Shown here in pieces: positions 14,195 to 27,900 of a stretch of DNA of 64,000 nt. Source of the DNA: Lumbricus terrestris. Taxonomy: Eukaryota > Annelida > Clitellata > Crassiclitellata > Lumbricidae. Positions within the stretch are counted from its first letter, which is position 1. The number at the start of each line of letters is the position of its first letter. The DNA is taken from NCBI GenBank assembly GCA_949752735.1, contig OX457036.1, positions 82,859,505 to 82,923,504 of the forward strand, read 5' to 3'. Position numbers and translations under genes: made by a program. A model generated the notes under the pieces. It did not search any database. It was not told where the DNA came from and saw nothing but the letters and a program-made list of their open reading frames with translations.

Positions 14195-17100
14195 GTAAGT
14201 GCACTCTTTTATTGCAATTGATTACTTCTATTTGGTATTGTCACAGATGCTTTTTCATGTTATTCTGTTATGTTTTAAGTAGGCTAGCATCTATCCAGTC
14301 TTGGAACTGCCATCCAATTTTATGATTGATGATTTTAAAGTTTCCTTTAATTATGCACTGGACTTTTGGTGCTTTCCTTATTGATGCTGATAGCTAACTG
14401 AAGTGCCATGCAACCTATCAGGAAAAGGTGAACCTATAAATGGCTGTATACTGTTCCTGTCCTATGTCCTCCCTATAGACCATACCTCCAGGAACTGTTA
14501 TAAATAGCATACCTTACCTTTGTGATGATTGGCTCCAATTTTTTAGCTTTACCAAACTGAATTAATGTTGGCATCTATGTTGGCATCTATGTGCTGTTTC
14601 TGATCGTTCTGGCCAGTTTCCAGATCAATTTCTCTCAAGATCCAAGAGAGACACTGTACGTGCTGGTAATTGTCAGATGTGATACAAATGACATTACAAA
14701 GTGCTCTCTAATGTTATAACTCCCAGTTTGAGCACTGCTATGATGGTATCACTGTATTGTGATGATATGAGTTTTGACTGTTGCAATTGCTCTGGCTGAC
14801 CTCTCCTCAATTAGGGATTAGTCCAAGGCAGAAGGAAAAGAAGTTATAACTGGTGCAGTTGCTCTAACTATTCTGCACCGTGAAATGCAATTGAAAATAT
14901 CTGAGCACTAAATGTGTAATTTGTGGCTTCCAGGAAGACTTCATCAAGTTCGAAGAGTTACCAAAAACATAATTTTAATCATGATCATGTCAATGGTGTC
15001 TGTCAATCATTTTTAGCCACATCCACTAGCTTCATACCATCTGCCGCTGCCTCTCCTTTCACATTCTGCACCTGGATGGATGTGTTGAACAATATCTCTG
15101 CTGAGCTTTTCATTGAGCACATTCAATCTCTTCTTATTGTCACTGTCTGTGTTATTGTAGGTATTACAAGGTTTTTGCCATATGTTTGGCTTTTATGCAA
15201 GATGATTTGCACTGGCTCCTTATCCAGTTGAAGTTTGGAGATCCTGAATCTTATTCATAATTGTCCTGTCAGCTCTGCCCCATGATGTGCAATGTTAGAT
15301 GTGGCTCGGATGGAGAACTTGAGATGACTTGTGACCGGTGGTCGAGAGAGAGTGAGACAGGCGGATGATCAGGTAGAACGGGTTGGCTGTATGGTGAAGA
15401 GTTCGTGAGGGTATCTGGGCTGGGAGTATTGTAGGGATTTGTTGAACTTCTTGGTTAAGGAGAGAATTTTGAAGTTCATAGGCTACGCTCTGGGATTTCA
15501 AGCAGTGAAGTGACTTTAAGGATGGGTGTGATGATTTTTTGGTGTTCTGGTGGCTAATGAATTTTGGATGAGTTGGAGGCGTTTAAGTTGAACAGATTCA
15601 AGGGATAAGAACAGAGAATTACAGTAAAAAAGCTTTGAGTGGATGATGGACCTTGCGATGGTGGAAGCAGTTTTGAAGTCGAGCATAGGTCGGATGCGGC
15701 GGAGGTCACGGAAGTGCATGAAGCAGGAGCACGACAGGTTAGAGATATGATTAGATAAGGAGCAATGTGAATCAAACGTAGCACCAAGATTGCGTATAGT
15801 AGCATCAGAAGTAAAGGTAAGAGATGAAGAATTGGTTGATAGGTGTATTGAAGGGTCAGGGATTTTCTTGATTTGGTCAGGAAGGCATAGAATAATGAGC
15901 TCTGTTCTGGAGGGGTTGAGGTGGAGGAGATTGGAAGACATCCATTGAGAGATTAGATTTACCATATTGAGAAGTTGAGCAATGGAAGTGGAAAAGAGCT
16001 GGGGAGAAGGAAACATATAAAGTTGGGTGTCGTCTGCATAAATATGGTGGTCAACACAGGATGGTTCTAGGAGATGATTTAGAGGAGTGTTGTAGAGGAT
16101 GAAGAGCATGGAGCCAGGATGGTGCCTTGAGGAGTGCCACAAGAGAGTGGAAAGGGTTGCGAACAGTGGCTGGAGGCTTTAGCAGAGAAGGATCTGGAAG
16201 ACAAATAGGACTGGAACCAGAGTAGAGCAGTGCTAGAGATGCTAAACCAAGAAGATAGTCAATGAAGAAGGAGACTATGATCGATGGTGTTGAATGCAGC
16301 AGAGATATCGAGGAGGCAGAGACAGTCTGAGACTTGTTGATGGCTGACAGCATGTCACAACATGGACCAGTTTATTGTACAGAGAAGAAGTAAGTAGTGT
16401 TTTTGTGGAGTGGTGTTTAATGAAGTCAGATTGGTGGGGGTTGAGGAATGAGGAGTGAATCGGAAGAGAGGTAATTGTTTAGCCGGGCAAGGACAATTCG
16501 TTCAGTTGATTGAGATAGAAAGGAAAGGTTGAAGATGGACGGTAATTTGAGAGGTCTTCCTTGTCGAGATTTGCTGTTTTCACAAGTGGTGTGATGGCAG
16601 ACTGTTTGAAGACCATTGGAAAATTGCCAGTACAGAGCGAAAGATTTACGATTTTAGTGATTATAGGAGTAAGGACAGAGGCATAGTCTTTTAGAAGAGC
16701 AACAACAAGAAGGGCCCAACAGCTGCAATCGATTCGAGCTCCAATGTTTCTCTCATCCCACGGTTTCACAAGTGCCTGAAGTCTATCAATTATTTAAATG
16801 ATTCAACTTGTTTGGTTGGGAACACCACTGATGAGCTTATTCTGAAAGTGGCACTTTATGTCGGATCACAATTTACAATTACACGCAATATGTAGAAGCA
16901 AATGGTTACTTGGGAACCAGAGATGGAAAGAAAGACTGGATGCTGTTATGGTGGACTACATTTTCGTAAATTTCAGTATACAAAAGGTTTCTGTTTTAGG
17001 TTTATTGTCGGCTGCATACATGTGCATTATTGTTTGCAAGTGAAACTCAGTGTTCCCTCAAAACTGTATGGTTGCATGGACGGACAGCCGTTTTTGTGGC

Positions 17101-17374
17101 TCTGTGCTGTGCAATGCATATAATGGTTGAACAATATCTTAACAATATTTGTGAAAGTTTGTCCATCTGTTTTGTCTGTTCTGCTAAAAACTCACGACTG
17201 CAACACTGCTGTGATATGAAATTGTTACAAAACATTTTTCTCCTGCTATTTCTAGATCAACGAAAACTTTTAAGTTCAAAATGTCTTAGATTCCGAGATA
17301 TGAGCGTTGTTTTAAGTTCATTTATATGTTTACCTTAAATCTCATGAATTTCACCTGCATTATGCAAAGGCAGG

Positions 17375-17462
<88 letters not shown>

Positions 17463-20400
17463 AATCGAGCGGGGAAACGTCCAGGGGAATGTGTAGGGGA
17501 TTTGTCCAGATCCTGGGGCTAAATAATATATGCAAAGAGAGCGGTTTATCATAATGGGGAATTAAAAGTGAAGGGTCAAAATAGCGAAATGCTGGGAACA
17601 AAGCCAGGGCAAACTCTTGACAATCACACTTTCCATACGCTACACTGTTAGCCGTAGGTTTGTTACTCTTTTGCTATATTTGATCAAAGTAAGAACGGAT
17701 GTGCCTGGCATTTCTTTTCTACAAGGAACAAAGCGGTCTTCGGTGGGCAGTGGGTTAAATATATGCAAATCAGGCAGCTTCGTCGTGAAACCTTGAAAAC
17801 ATTTTTGTATGGGAACAGCCCAAATGAAGCCAGATGTATACAGAAAGTTAATAATGTCCTATAAAAACAGTATCTTTTTGCAGGTAGGTTATAAACCTGC
17901 AGCATGAAATTATTTTGCTTAGAGGGAACACTAGTAAAGGCTATGCCAATTATATAATTATTTCTCCTTGTGGAAGTCAATGCCAGTTTTATTTTTGTTC
18001 CTATACAGGCAATCAGTCTGGATGAAGGACCACAGTATGTAACATCTGTAATTGGTATGACGTGCAATGAAGCATGTCGGCCAATTGCGTCCTTCTATGG
18101 ATCTGTCTGGGTGACTGTTTTTTCTATTGGCTGCAACTCTGAAGTCCTGTCTAACACTGAAGAAGACGATGGCTTTCCAGCATTTGCTCGTGTTGTGGGA
18201 TCTTGGAAAATCCTCATTGATGTTACAGTTGAGTTGGTCAGCTATTATAAGTGGGATAAAGTGGCCATCATTGCAGCATCTGGCCCAGACTGGCTTGGCT
18301 TCTCATCTGCTCTGAGGAAAGAGTTAGGAAAGAATGATATACCTTCTGACGCAAATTACACAGTGCCAGGAGAGCGAATAGAAGGAACTTTTACAGACAA
18401 TTTAAAGGTTTACATTGAAGCTAAGGCAGCTTTTACGGCACTCGATGCTTTAAAATCTCGTTACTTGAGTAAGTGAACACTATGTATGTATGTGTGTGTA
18501 TGTATGCATGTTTGTATGTATGTTTGTATGCACGTATGCATTTTTGTATGTATGTATGTATGCTTGTGTGTGCAACTGTGCATGCATGTATGTATGTGTG
18601 TGTAATCTTATGTGTGCACATAATGTACTTGTTTGAAGGTTTACTATCAAAACGATGCTGTCCTCCAAGATCTCACAGGGTTGAAAATGCCATCGAAGGA
18701 TAGCATTTCCGGTTTCAGTGAACTTCTTGGTATCCATCACCCTTCCATTTGGATTTTGGAAGCTTATAGAGCAGAGGTTCTCAACCTTTATCCGCATGCA
18801 ACACACATAAACTTGCAACCAAATCGGCGACACACCATTAAATTTTCATTATGTCAATTATCTTTAAAAGTAAAATAAGTCTGTGTTAAAGTTAAAATAG
18901 CATAGGTCCATCTATTTTAAATTGTTAAAATGTCTAATAAATGAAAATGTTGACACTGAATGCCTTTTAGCTCCTGGATGTTCTTTGGATAGTAAGACGC
19001 CAGGCGATCGACAGTTTTTGTGAGTGCAATATTGGTACATAGCAACTGTATGTAGCCACAGGTCTCTGAACGCTTAAATATGAAACTATTTTTAGGCAAA
19101 AATGAGCATAAAAAGTTATCATCAATTATACATATATACCAGTATTTCAAACCACCGTAGTAATTCAAGGCAAAGTATGAAAATGTGAGATAAAGACAGT
19201 TAATAAACACTACTGCTCAAAACGCCCAATTATTGCCATAGAAACTAGAAAAGAAAAGAAAAATTTTAGTTAAAAAGTTCGGTTGCATTGGGACCTCCAG
19301 GTCCCTGGACTTCGTCCACCCCTTTTCATTATGGTTGTTTGGCTCTGCATGTGCAAGCAGGCTAAGAGGCGCATTTTGGCGTCATCCGTAAAAATTTTCG
19401 TTTCTTATATATAACTTTCCACATTATTTTCAAGTGTTAGGTTACAGCATTGGGTAGCAGTTCTTGCGGCAAGTTCGCTAAGGTACTTTATTGTATGCTG
19501 GCAGGTCACATTTCCGGTCTTCAGTAAAATATGTCATGCATGCAGGGATTGTGGCCTACAATGTAAACATTGTGGTCCCTTCAGATTGTCATGAAATGAA
19601 ATAGAATCATTACATATAGTGTTACACGAAATATCACACCTTATGCCTCCTAAATTGTCCAAGTAAACAAGTCAGTGCAATGCAAGAACGACGGGTGTAT
19701 GCTGTGAAATTCGCGACACACCAATTCTTCGCGACACACCAGCGACACACCACTTTTACGCAACACTCCGCCATTCTATTCGCGACACATTAGTGTGTCG
19801 CGACACACCAGTTGAGAACCTCTGTTTTAGAGGACCTGCGGAAAGAGCAGAGGAGGATGAATGAAATAAAAGTGGAAGAATACATTGCTGGTCAACAACC
19901 TCCTTGTGGCTGCCGGATCTTCTAAGACACAGCCAACCCAATGAAACTCATTGTCTCCGAATATGTAGAACCATAGGCGCAACCACCCTATGGGACCCAC
20001 GGGACGCGTCCCCCCTACTTAGAGTCTTGGGACGGTTCCCTCCAACTTTCGACAAGAGGCTTGGGACGGACCCTCCCGATTTTTGCCACCAACTGCTGCT
20101 AATAGCCGTTTCATTTATAGATTGGCATATTTATTAAGAACGTTTTAATCCTGCCTGAAGGGTGTAGGCCTGCGTCTTACCTCGACAGCACTGCCATCTC
20201 ACAGATTGCACATGAATTTGTTGCTAACTTTGAATTACGGAAACTGATCTTTGATGATATAAAGTGACTCTTGAGTATTTCTTTCAGTAGGCCTATTTTT
20301 GTGTCTGGTTTGAATGTTTCTGTCTTTTCAAATGCAAAATACCAGGTCATCTGCAGTCAAATGTGCCTGAAATTGTCATTATACTAGCTGGGATACCCGG

Positions 20401-20974
20401 TGTTGCCCGGGAAATTTAGAATTCGACCCGCTCCGGCCACAGCCCCACCACACCACACCCACCACACGGTCCACACCCCACCACACTCCGACCTCCACCA
20501 TTACGCCATCCGAGAAATTAGGGTTTTCGGAAAAATTTCCTCGTCTCAGTCCCCACTTTCACCCCCCACCTCCACCCTCAAACCTCCACCCCACCCCTCC
20601 ATGCCACCCCACAACACGCCACAACTAAGTCCGACCTGCACCGGTATGCCACCCGTGAAATTTTGGTTTTCGGGAAAAAATTCTTCCCAAATCCCGTCCC
20701 CCACCCTGGCTCCCAGGTGGCGAGCACTAAGTGTCAGGCTACAGAGCTCGCAAAGGTATTCAGGATCAAGGCCTAGCATGTAGTGTCAGACTAAAGCAGT
20801 GATCCTATATTCGCTTCGTTGTTTGAGGGGAGCCAGTGGAGAACGTCACGCATAATGCACATAATTTTACCTGGAGATAGATGTGGTTCAATTTGGGTGC
20901 AATTATCGCCAATAAAACAGGCTGCAGAACACAGGACGCAATCAAGGCAGCTCAGTCGGGCAGCCAGTAGGCCA

Positions 20975-21059
<85 letters not shown>

Positions 21060-21870
21060 CAACAGGCAGCAGCAGCAGTCAAGTTCTGCTGGTGACCAAA
21101 GAATGGACAAGGGTTGCAGTAGCAGTAGGAGTGAGGGAGCGATGCCTAGTTGGCTCAGGTGATAATAACAAGTACAGTGTAAGATCAGAAGTCATGCAAA
21201 ACCATCGTGGTAGAGACACATATTCACCATTAGCATGGTATTGTGCCTCCAGGAAGTAATTTTATTATGTCATTGGGTTTGTATCTGGTAGATACATAAG
21301 TACTGCATACTGACCTTACTACAGGTTCACACAAGAGATGCAACTTTAGCTTGATGAAATATTTCAGTTATCTTGTTGAGGCATAATAGTTAAAATCAGT
21401 TGACTACATGGAATCAGTTGGCAGGTTCTTAAGAGCTAAATTTGCCGATGTAAGGACTTCATGAAGACGACTTCAGTGTTAATTTAACTAAGTGTACCCA
21501 TAATTTGAAAATATATTTCAAGTGTTCCAATTTTGCTGACTTAACTCTCATTAGGCTAATTCAAAAGTGCAAAGCTTAAATGACTTAAATTTAACTAGAC
21601 ATGAGATAACTTCTACAGGTATTGAAAGACAACATGTTGTTTGTTTTGCAGTTTTTGTGTTCTTGATGAGTGATGCTGAGGTGCTTGCCTGTCTTATGGC
21701 GCTCCATGATCTCGGGATGAGAGATTCCAAGGCATTTATAGCCTATGGATATTCTGCAGGTGAGAGATTTGCCTTGATCCTAATGAAGACACTAACAGCT
21801 ACTTGGGAATTTCATGGCGTAATTTCTTGTTACACTGCATCAGAGGTCTGCCGAGCTATGTTCAGTTTAG

Positions 21871-21919
<49 letters not shown>

Positions 21920-24900
21920 CTCTGAACGAGCTTGCAATAGCTTGCAATACCTTACTGTCAAGGTTGTGCGGAGTGTAGCAAAATCACTTTGCGGTGACGA
22001 TCGAAATCCTCTAGAATTTGAGGCAGAGCATGACGTGAGTCTATCAGCTGATCAAGAGGTACTCCATAATGAATGATTCTAAGTTTAGAAAGTTACCCAT
22101 TAAAAATTTCCTGCTGCTGACTCTGATCAGGGTAGCTGTAGAGCTATTGGAGAGGAGTGTCACGAGTACCACAGTTTTTTAGTTTTGTTATCAGTATCAA
22201 ATAATCTACAGAAGTTTGTTTCTTGATCTTTTTTATAGTGGCTGAGCCCTCTAAAAAACACATTTGATCACAGAACCCATCACGTTTCACCCGTCCAATA
22301 TATGATTATCAAGATATGAATGCTACTTGTACTGCTTGGATAATAATCATAATATTTATATCTTTGAATTTTAGACTCCATAATTATTATTTATTTTAAT
22401 TCCTGGCGCATATGATTGTATTACTTTAAAAATACTTATTTTGACACTGTAGTGTAGTGCACAAAACAGTCATTGCCCAATGCTACAGCATTCTAATTTT
22501 ATTTTGCCAGCAAGTATTTCTGGCAGATGGTTGGAATATTGAAAAATATTCTTTAGCAATTGTATAGAAATGCTACATATATATGGTGCAAGCAACTTTC
22601 ATCAAATTTTGTGCGAAATTTGTGGTCTGATGATGTAACAGTTTAATGCTCGGACTAATTGGTGCATAAAGACCGCCTAATAATTTGTCCTCAGCAGATA
22701 AGAGTTGTTCTCTCTTTTTGTTTCTGTAGTCATCATGAAGAACATTTGAACAGGTCTAATTAATTTCATAATATTTACATAATTTTTATTATAGTCAAAA
22801 AACTGAAGCAGAATTCGCAGAGCTTTGGCGACAAATGGATGGATATTCGTTTTCGATCAATATACAAAATGCATTATGAGAATTGTAGAAAAATTACTGG
22901 TAGCGGGTCAGACATTGATTTATGTGGATTTGGGATGTGAAATGAAGACTGTGCTGCTATGGGTCCTAAGAAAGACTGGGGGTTGAACCCCAACCATGGC
23001 AATCCTCACCCTGCCAAAATGAGTCCAAGTCCAGCTCTCCAGGCTTCAATTTCAACGTTCAGTCGTGATTCAAAAAGTTCTTATCTATCAAAGTGACTTG
23101 ACTCAGATAACAAAATTTTATTAATTCACACAAATGGGTTTCCAACCCAGTCATAGGCCAACCACTCAACAGATAAGATGCTGATACAAAATAATCACTG
23201 AGGCTGTTGAACAAGACGTTTAAATGGTTCAAGCTCAATGGTAAAATATGCCTGTCTTGATTTAACTACTGGACCCACCAATTGTCTTTAAGAGTTCAAC
23301 TATTTTGAGTTTGAACATGAATATGTCTCAAACCATTGCCTGTTTTCTTTTCTCCTCTCACCTTGATTATGCTAACGCTGTTTTCTGGGCCTCTCATACA
23401 TTGAGCTCAACAGGTTGCAATGCATCTAAAACTCCTTAGTGTGGGTAGTGCTTCGCGTCCCAATACGAACTAGCTCCTCAGACCTACTCCATCAGCTGCA
23501 CTGGCTTCCTGTTCAGTAGAGGATACAATTTTCAAATTGGCATGTCTGACCTACAAATCCCTCTGCACCAACACACCTTCCTACCTTCAGTCAGGCTTCC
23601 AGTACTAACTCATTACATTCCTCCTCTTTGCTTGCGTTCAACTGGTACAAGTCTTTTAGCTGAACCCCGATGCTAAAAGAGTTATGGGCTCGCATGCATT
23701 CCATGCCTCTGCACCCAGGAATGGAATCAGCTTCCACTCTCTCTTCGAAGCTCAATCTCACATCCTTCCTTCAGAAAGCAGCTCAAAACTCACTACGTCT
23801 CCTTGGCTTTCGAGCACATGGATCTCTAATTGCAGCTTCCTCTGGCGGCTGGCTATCCGCGCCTCAAATTCACATTTTGGTGTGACCTTGTTGCGAGTGT
23901 TACAAATTTATTTAATGATAATAATAATAATAATATCTACTTTAAAGGTTCTTCCTATTGCCTTTCAAAGTTCAGCATCTGTTTTAAAAAATTAAAAAGC
24001 TTCCCATGAGCTTACCACCAGTAGCATGTTCTTTTCAATATTGTTTTAATTGTTTTTATAGCAGTTTGATCACATGTGACCTAAATAGATTAAGAAATAA
24101 GCTCTCCCACGAGCTCCTCTGCTCCAGGAGCAGGCTTCTTTGAAGTGCATCTGATCACCTGTTCTCTAGTTGGCTTTTTCAATAATAATTTCCTTTGTTC
24201 CATTGAATATGGCATTTGAAAGATTCTACTACTGGCTTTCAATCCTATTTTCAAAGGAATATTGCATTTTACCGATTTTCAACAGATGCACAAACAAACG
24301 CGGTTATGATTGTCAACATTATGAACAAGCACGGTGTTAATCTGCACAGTTTTGTGTGTGCGATTTGATGCACTCGGAACCCTGGTTAAAAACTACTGCT
24401 CTACAGTGTCAGATGCTTTTCCGAAGTCAAAGAAAATTCCAAGTGAAAATTCAATGGAATCTATAGTATCATGAGGGACCGCATATCCAAAGTGCCATGG
24501 AGGTTGAGTGACCAGATTGAAAAACGCGTTGTTTGGATTGTAATATGTTAATTTTATTGCGTAACTCTATATAATGGTCTTTCATGCATTAGTAACATTA
24601 CTTTTTCAAGGACTTAGGCACAGTATTGCAAGATAGATATTGGTTTGTGATTAGCTACCTCATCTTTACTGCCTTGATTTTTTACCTGGCACTGGAACGA
24701 ACAGGGCAGCTTTGGCTATTGCGGATTTGATTTGATATAGCGTCGGTGAATGAGCTGGTCTCCCTGACATGGTTTTTGTGGGCGTTGAGAAATTCTGGGA
24801 GATTTACATTAATTACCTTCAATATTATTAAATCATTTTGATGTCTTTTATCATTTTTGTGTGACAGATACTTATGGAACATTTTGGCCAGAGCGGAAAA

Positions 24901-27900
24901 GTGATGTGCTATTGGCTCAGCAAGGCCTCATCTCGATTAACGTCAGACGACCAGAAGCTAGTTGGAGGCAGTTTGAATCAGCTTTCTTGACTGAATATAA
25001 CGCTAATTCTAGAGATGCTGAAAAGAACTATATTGAACTAGAGGTGCATATTGATCTTCTCTTTATCTGTAATGACTTACGGTTTGATTTTCTGTTTCCT
25101 GCCTTGCATGTTGCCAGGCCCAGTAGCTTTGCAATGACACATTATGGCAAATATCGTGAGTTTGGGGCTTGCAAAAGCATGGCACATGATAGAACTGGCC
25201 ATTTGTATAAATTGTATCATTGTGTCATGAAAGTGTTTTGTAGCTTCGTAACTCTTTGCTGTTCCCAGTGGCTGATACAACTTTCTCTGCCATACTGCTG
25301 TTCTGAGAATTTGCTACTAACTGAATTAAATTTTTTGCAGTGCTCTTGTAAAAGGCGTTTTGAAAGTTCTTTTTTTTTTAAGTTATAAAGTCTGGCCTTT
25401 AACATGCCACACTGAGCACTGTAGGCCTATATATCGCACCATGAGAGATGCCATGCTGGCTTCAATTAATGAAAAAGATAAGATATTTGAGGTCTTCTTT
25501 CTGGAACAAGCCTTTATCCGTACGGGATACTCCTGTTTTCCTGATGTGTTTACTAAGTACCTGTTGACTTGATCATGGTCATACCTACAGATCTATGGAA
25601 AAAAGATTAGGGTCAACACTCAGCAGTGTGGGGCCTGATATGCCTGACTTTCGACCCAAAGGGCAACATTATTGGTGCCTTTTAATTGGTCTGACTATAT
25701 TGGTATGGGAAAACTCGATCACTGCCGTGTTTGGGTGGTGATGCCAGTCCCAAGATAGCATAAAAGTGGAGGGCAATGCTAGTCATCTGTGCTGCTAATA
25801 TTGTACATCATTGCTAAACACTTTAAGTAGCAACTACTACTGCTTCTACTACTACTGATGTTGTTAAGTGGAAAGTTACTGAATAGACGAAAGTCTGAGT
25901 CCTGATCCTGCTCTCAAAACCGACTTCTTCAATGTATCTGACAACTTGTTTGCAGCGAGAAACGAACATCTATGCAGGGTTGTTGTATGATGCCTTTCTC
26001 ATGTGGGCTCATGTTGTCAATGAGACTTTAAAAGCCAACCCAGGCAGTGGGCTTATCAAAGAAGCAATGCCACAATACTTTGAACAAGTGAATTTTAAAG
26101 GTAGGACTAATTGTTGAAGAAAATCTTTTACACTGTATGTTGTGAACATTGCTGCCAAAGATTTGTTGTCCTTGCTGAAGTTGAGAAAGGTGGGCTCATT
26201 TTTAAAAATCAAGATGGAAGTCTTGTATGGTGGAAAGTTTGAAGACATTTTTGTCATTGAAGGTTTAGAAGAGATTGGGCTTCTTTCTTGCAGCAGAGCT
26301 TCTGCTCAGAGATTCTCCTTGCGCTAGCTTATATTATACTATCTGGGGTACCCAGCGTTGCCTGGGAAATTTCGGGTTTTTGCCCCCATCCAGTCCCATC
26401 TCCTCTGTGGTACCCAGCATTGCCAGGTAAATTTAGGGTTTCTGTCTTGCACCGCCCTGTCCTCACAACCCCTATTTCGCTCCCAACTCCACCAAGCCCC
26501 CTATGGGGGTAACTGTCATTCCCGAGAAAACTTTTTTGCCCTGCCGAGCCGATCTCTGCCTTTATCTCCACACCCCTTCCTCATCACACACCTTTCCCCT
26601 CCACTCCCATTCCGTTCCACCAATCACCCCTTTCTGTCTCTTCTTTCTTCCTTCTCACCCATCCTTTTCTCTCCACTACCATCCGCCCCATCCCGTCCCA
26701 CCCTATCACAATATTAATGATAATTTATGCCTCTCTGATTGAAATTACCTGCCCCCTCCGATGCAATATTACTTATCTATTATAATTACTATAATTATTG
26801 TCATTATCTTTTCATAACTTGCGACCGTCCTTTCACAGATTATGTACTATCAGTGTTTTTATCATTATTGTGAATCCGCTTTATTTGCGTGCTTAACTCC
26901 GCCTTCTGCAATAAATGATGCCAAGAAATGATGCCAAAGATGATGTAAAGAGCACTGTTTCGTTATTCTACAACGATGATAATTAATGGCGTTTCAATTG
27001 CAGCGTTAACTAATTCAAATTTAAGATGTCTATGTTTTGGGATTTAAAGTGAATTGTGAGCTGAAAATAGCTGCACTGACCTACAAAGTCGCATAAGAAG
27101 ATTTTGCTGATTTTTTCGTAGCGCTAAACAGTGGTTTAAGTGGTTTGGGGGAGCAGTGGGAACGCTGAATGTGAGCAGTGGGAACGCTGATGAAGAATTG
27201 CATTGAAATGCATGTGTTTTGGCGTTCGATCACGACGAGCAGTGGGAACGCAAGCCAAGAATTTCGAGAGCAGTGGGAACGCCGTTCCCACCCACTTTAA
27301 ACCCTGGCGCTAAATCGTTGTTTCAGAGCCTTTCTTGGGATAGCATGCATCATAGATTGAGTATTCGCATATTACGAATATTAAGATTTTCAAATATTCA
27401 CGAATATTAACGAATATTAAAACTGCCAAGGGGCCGTCCATAAAGTACGTCACGCTATTTTTGACCCCCCCTGTCACAAACTGTCACAAATCTCGGACCC
27501 CCCCCTAAAGTACGTCACACTTTCGAACAAAAAATTTAAAAACATAACCATTTACCTAACCCTCTAAACCCTAGGATACTATCCCTAATCCCTCTGATAG
27601 TGACGTGTGTCCCTAAACGCTTTGATAGTGACGGGAAATCAACTTTTATCCCGCCAGGCCGGGTTTTAGACACGCCTGGCCGGGCCGGGTCGGATTTTAG
27701 ATACTAAGAAAAATTTTTTTTTTTAAATTTAAAAAATAAATGTGTGACGTCACATATGGCCTGACCCCTCCCCCCTGTCACAAACTGTCACACTGTCTTG
27801 CACCCCCTCCCCCCTGGAGCGTGACGTACTTTATGGACGGCCCCCAACGAATATTATATTCGTAAAATATTATGTTATTTCAATAAATTCTGTATTCTTG

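Noticed and set aside
14580..14668. Duplicated exon 1 sequence as a functional alternative first exon
   Set aside because: No in-frame ATG at the corresponding position and no donor site at its end.
18407..18412. Earlier donor (AAAGGTTTAC) for cyclase exon 2
   Set aside because: It would drop family-like residues and does not match the phase of exon 3; GTAAGT at 18469 does.
27430..27844. Assigning the 26-bp TIR MITE to hAT
   Set aside because: No 8-bp target duplication is present and the ends do not begin CA.
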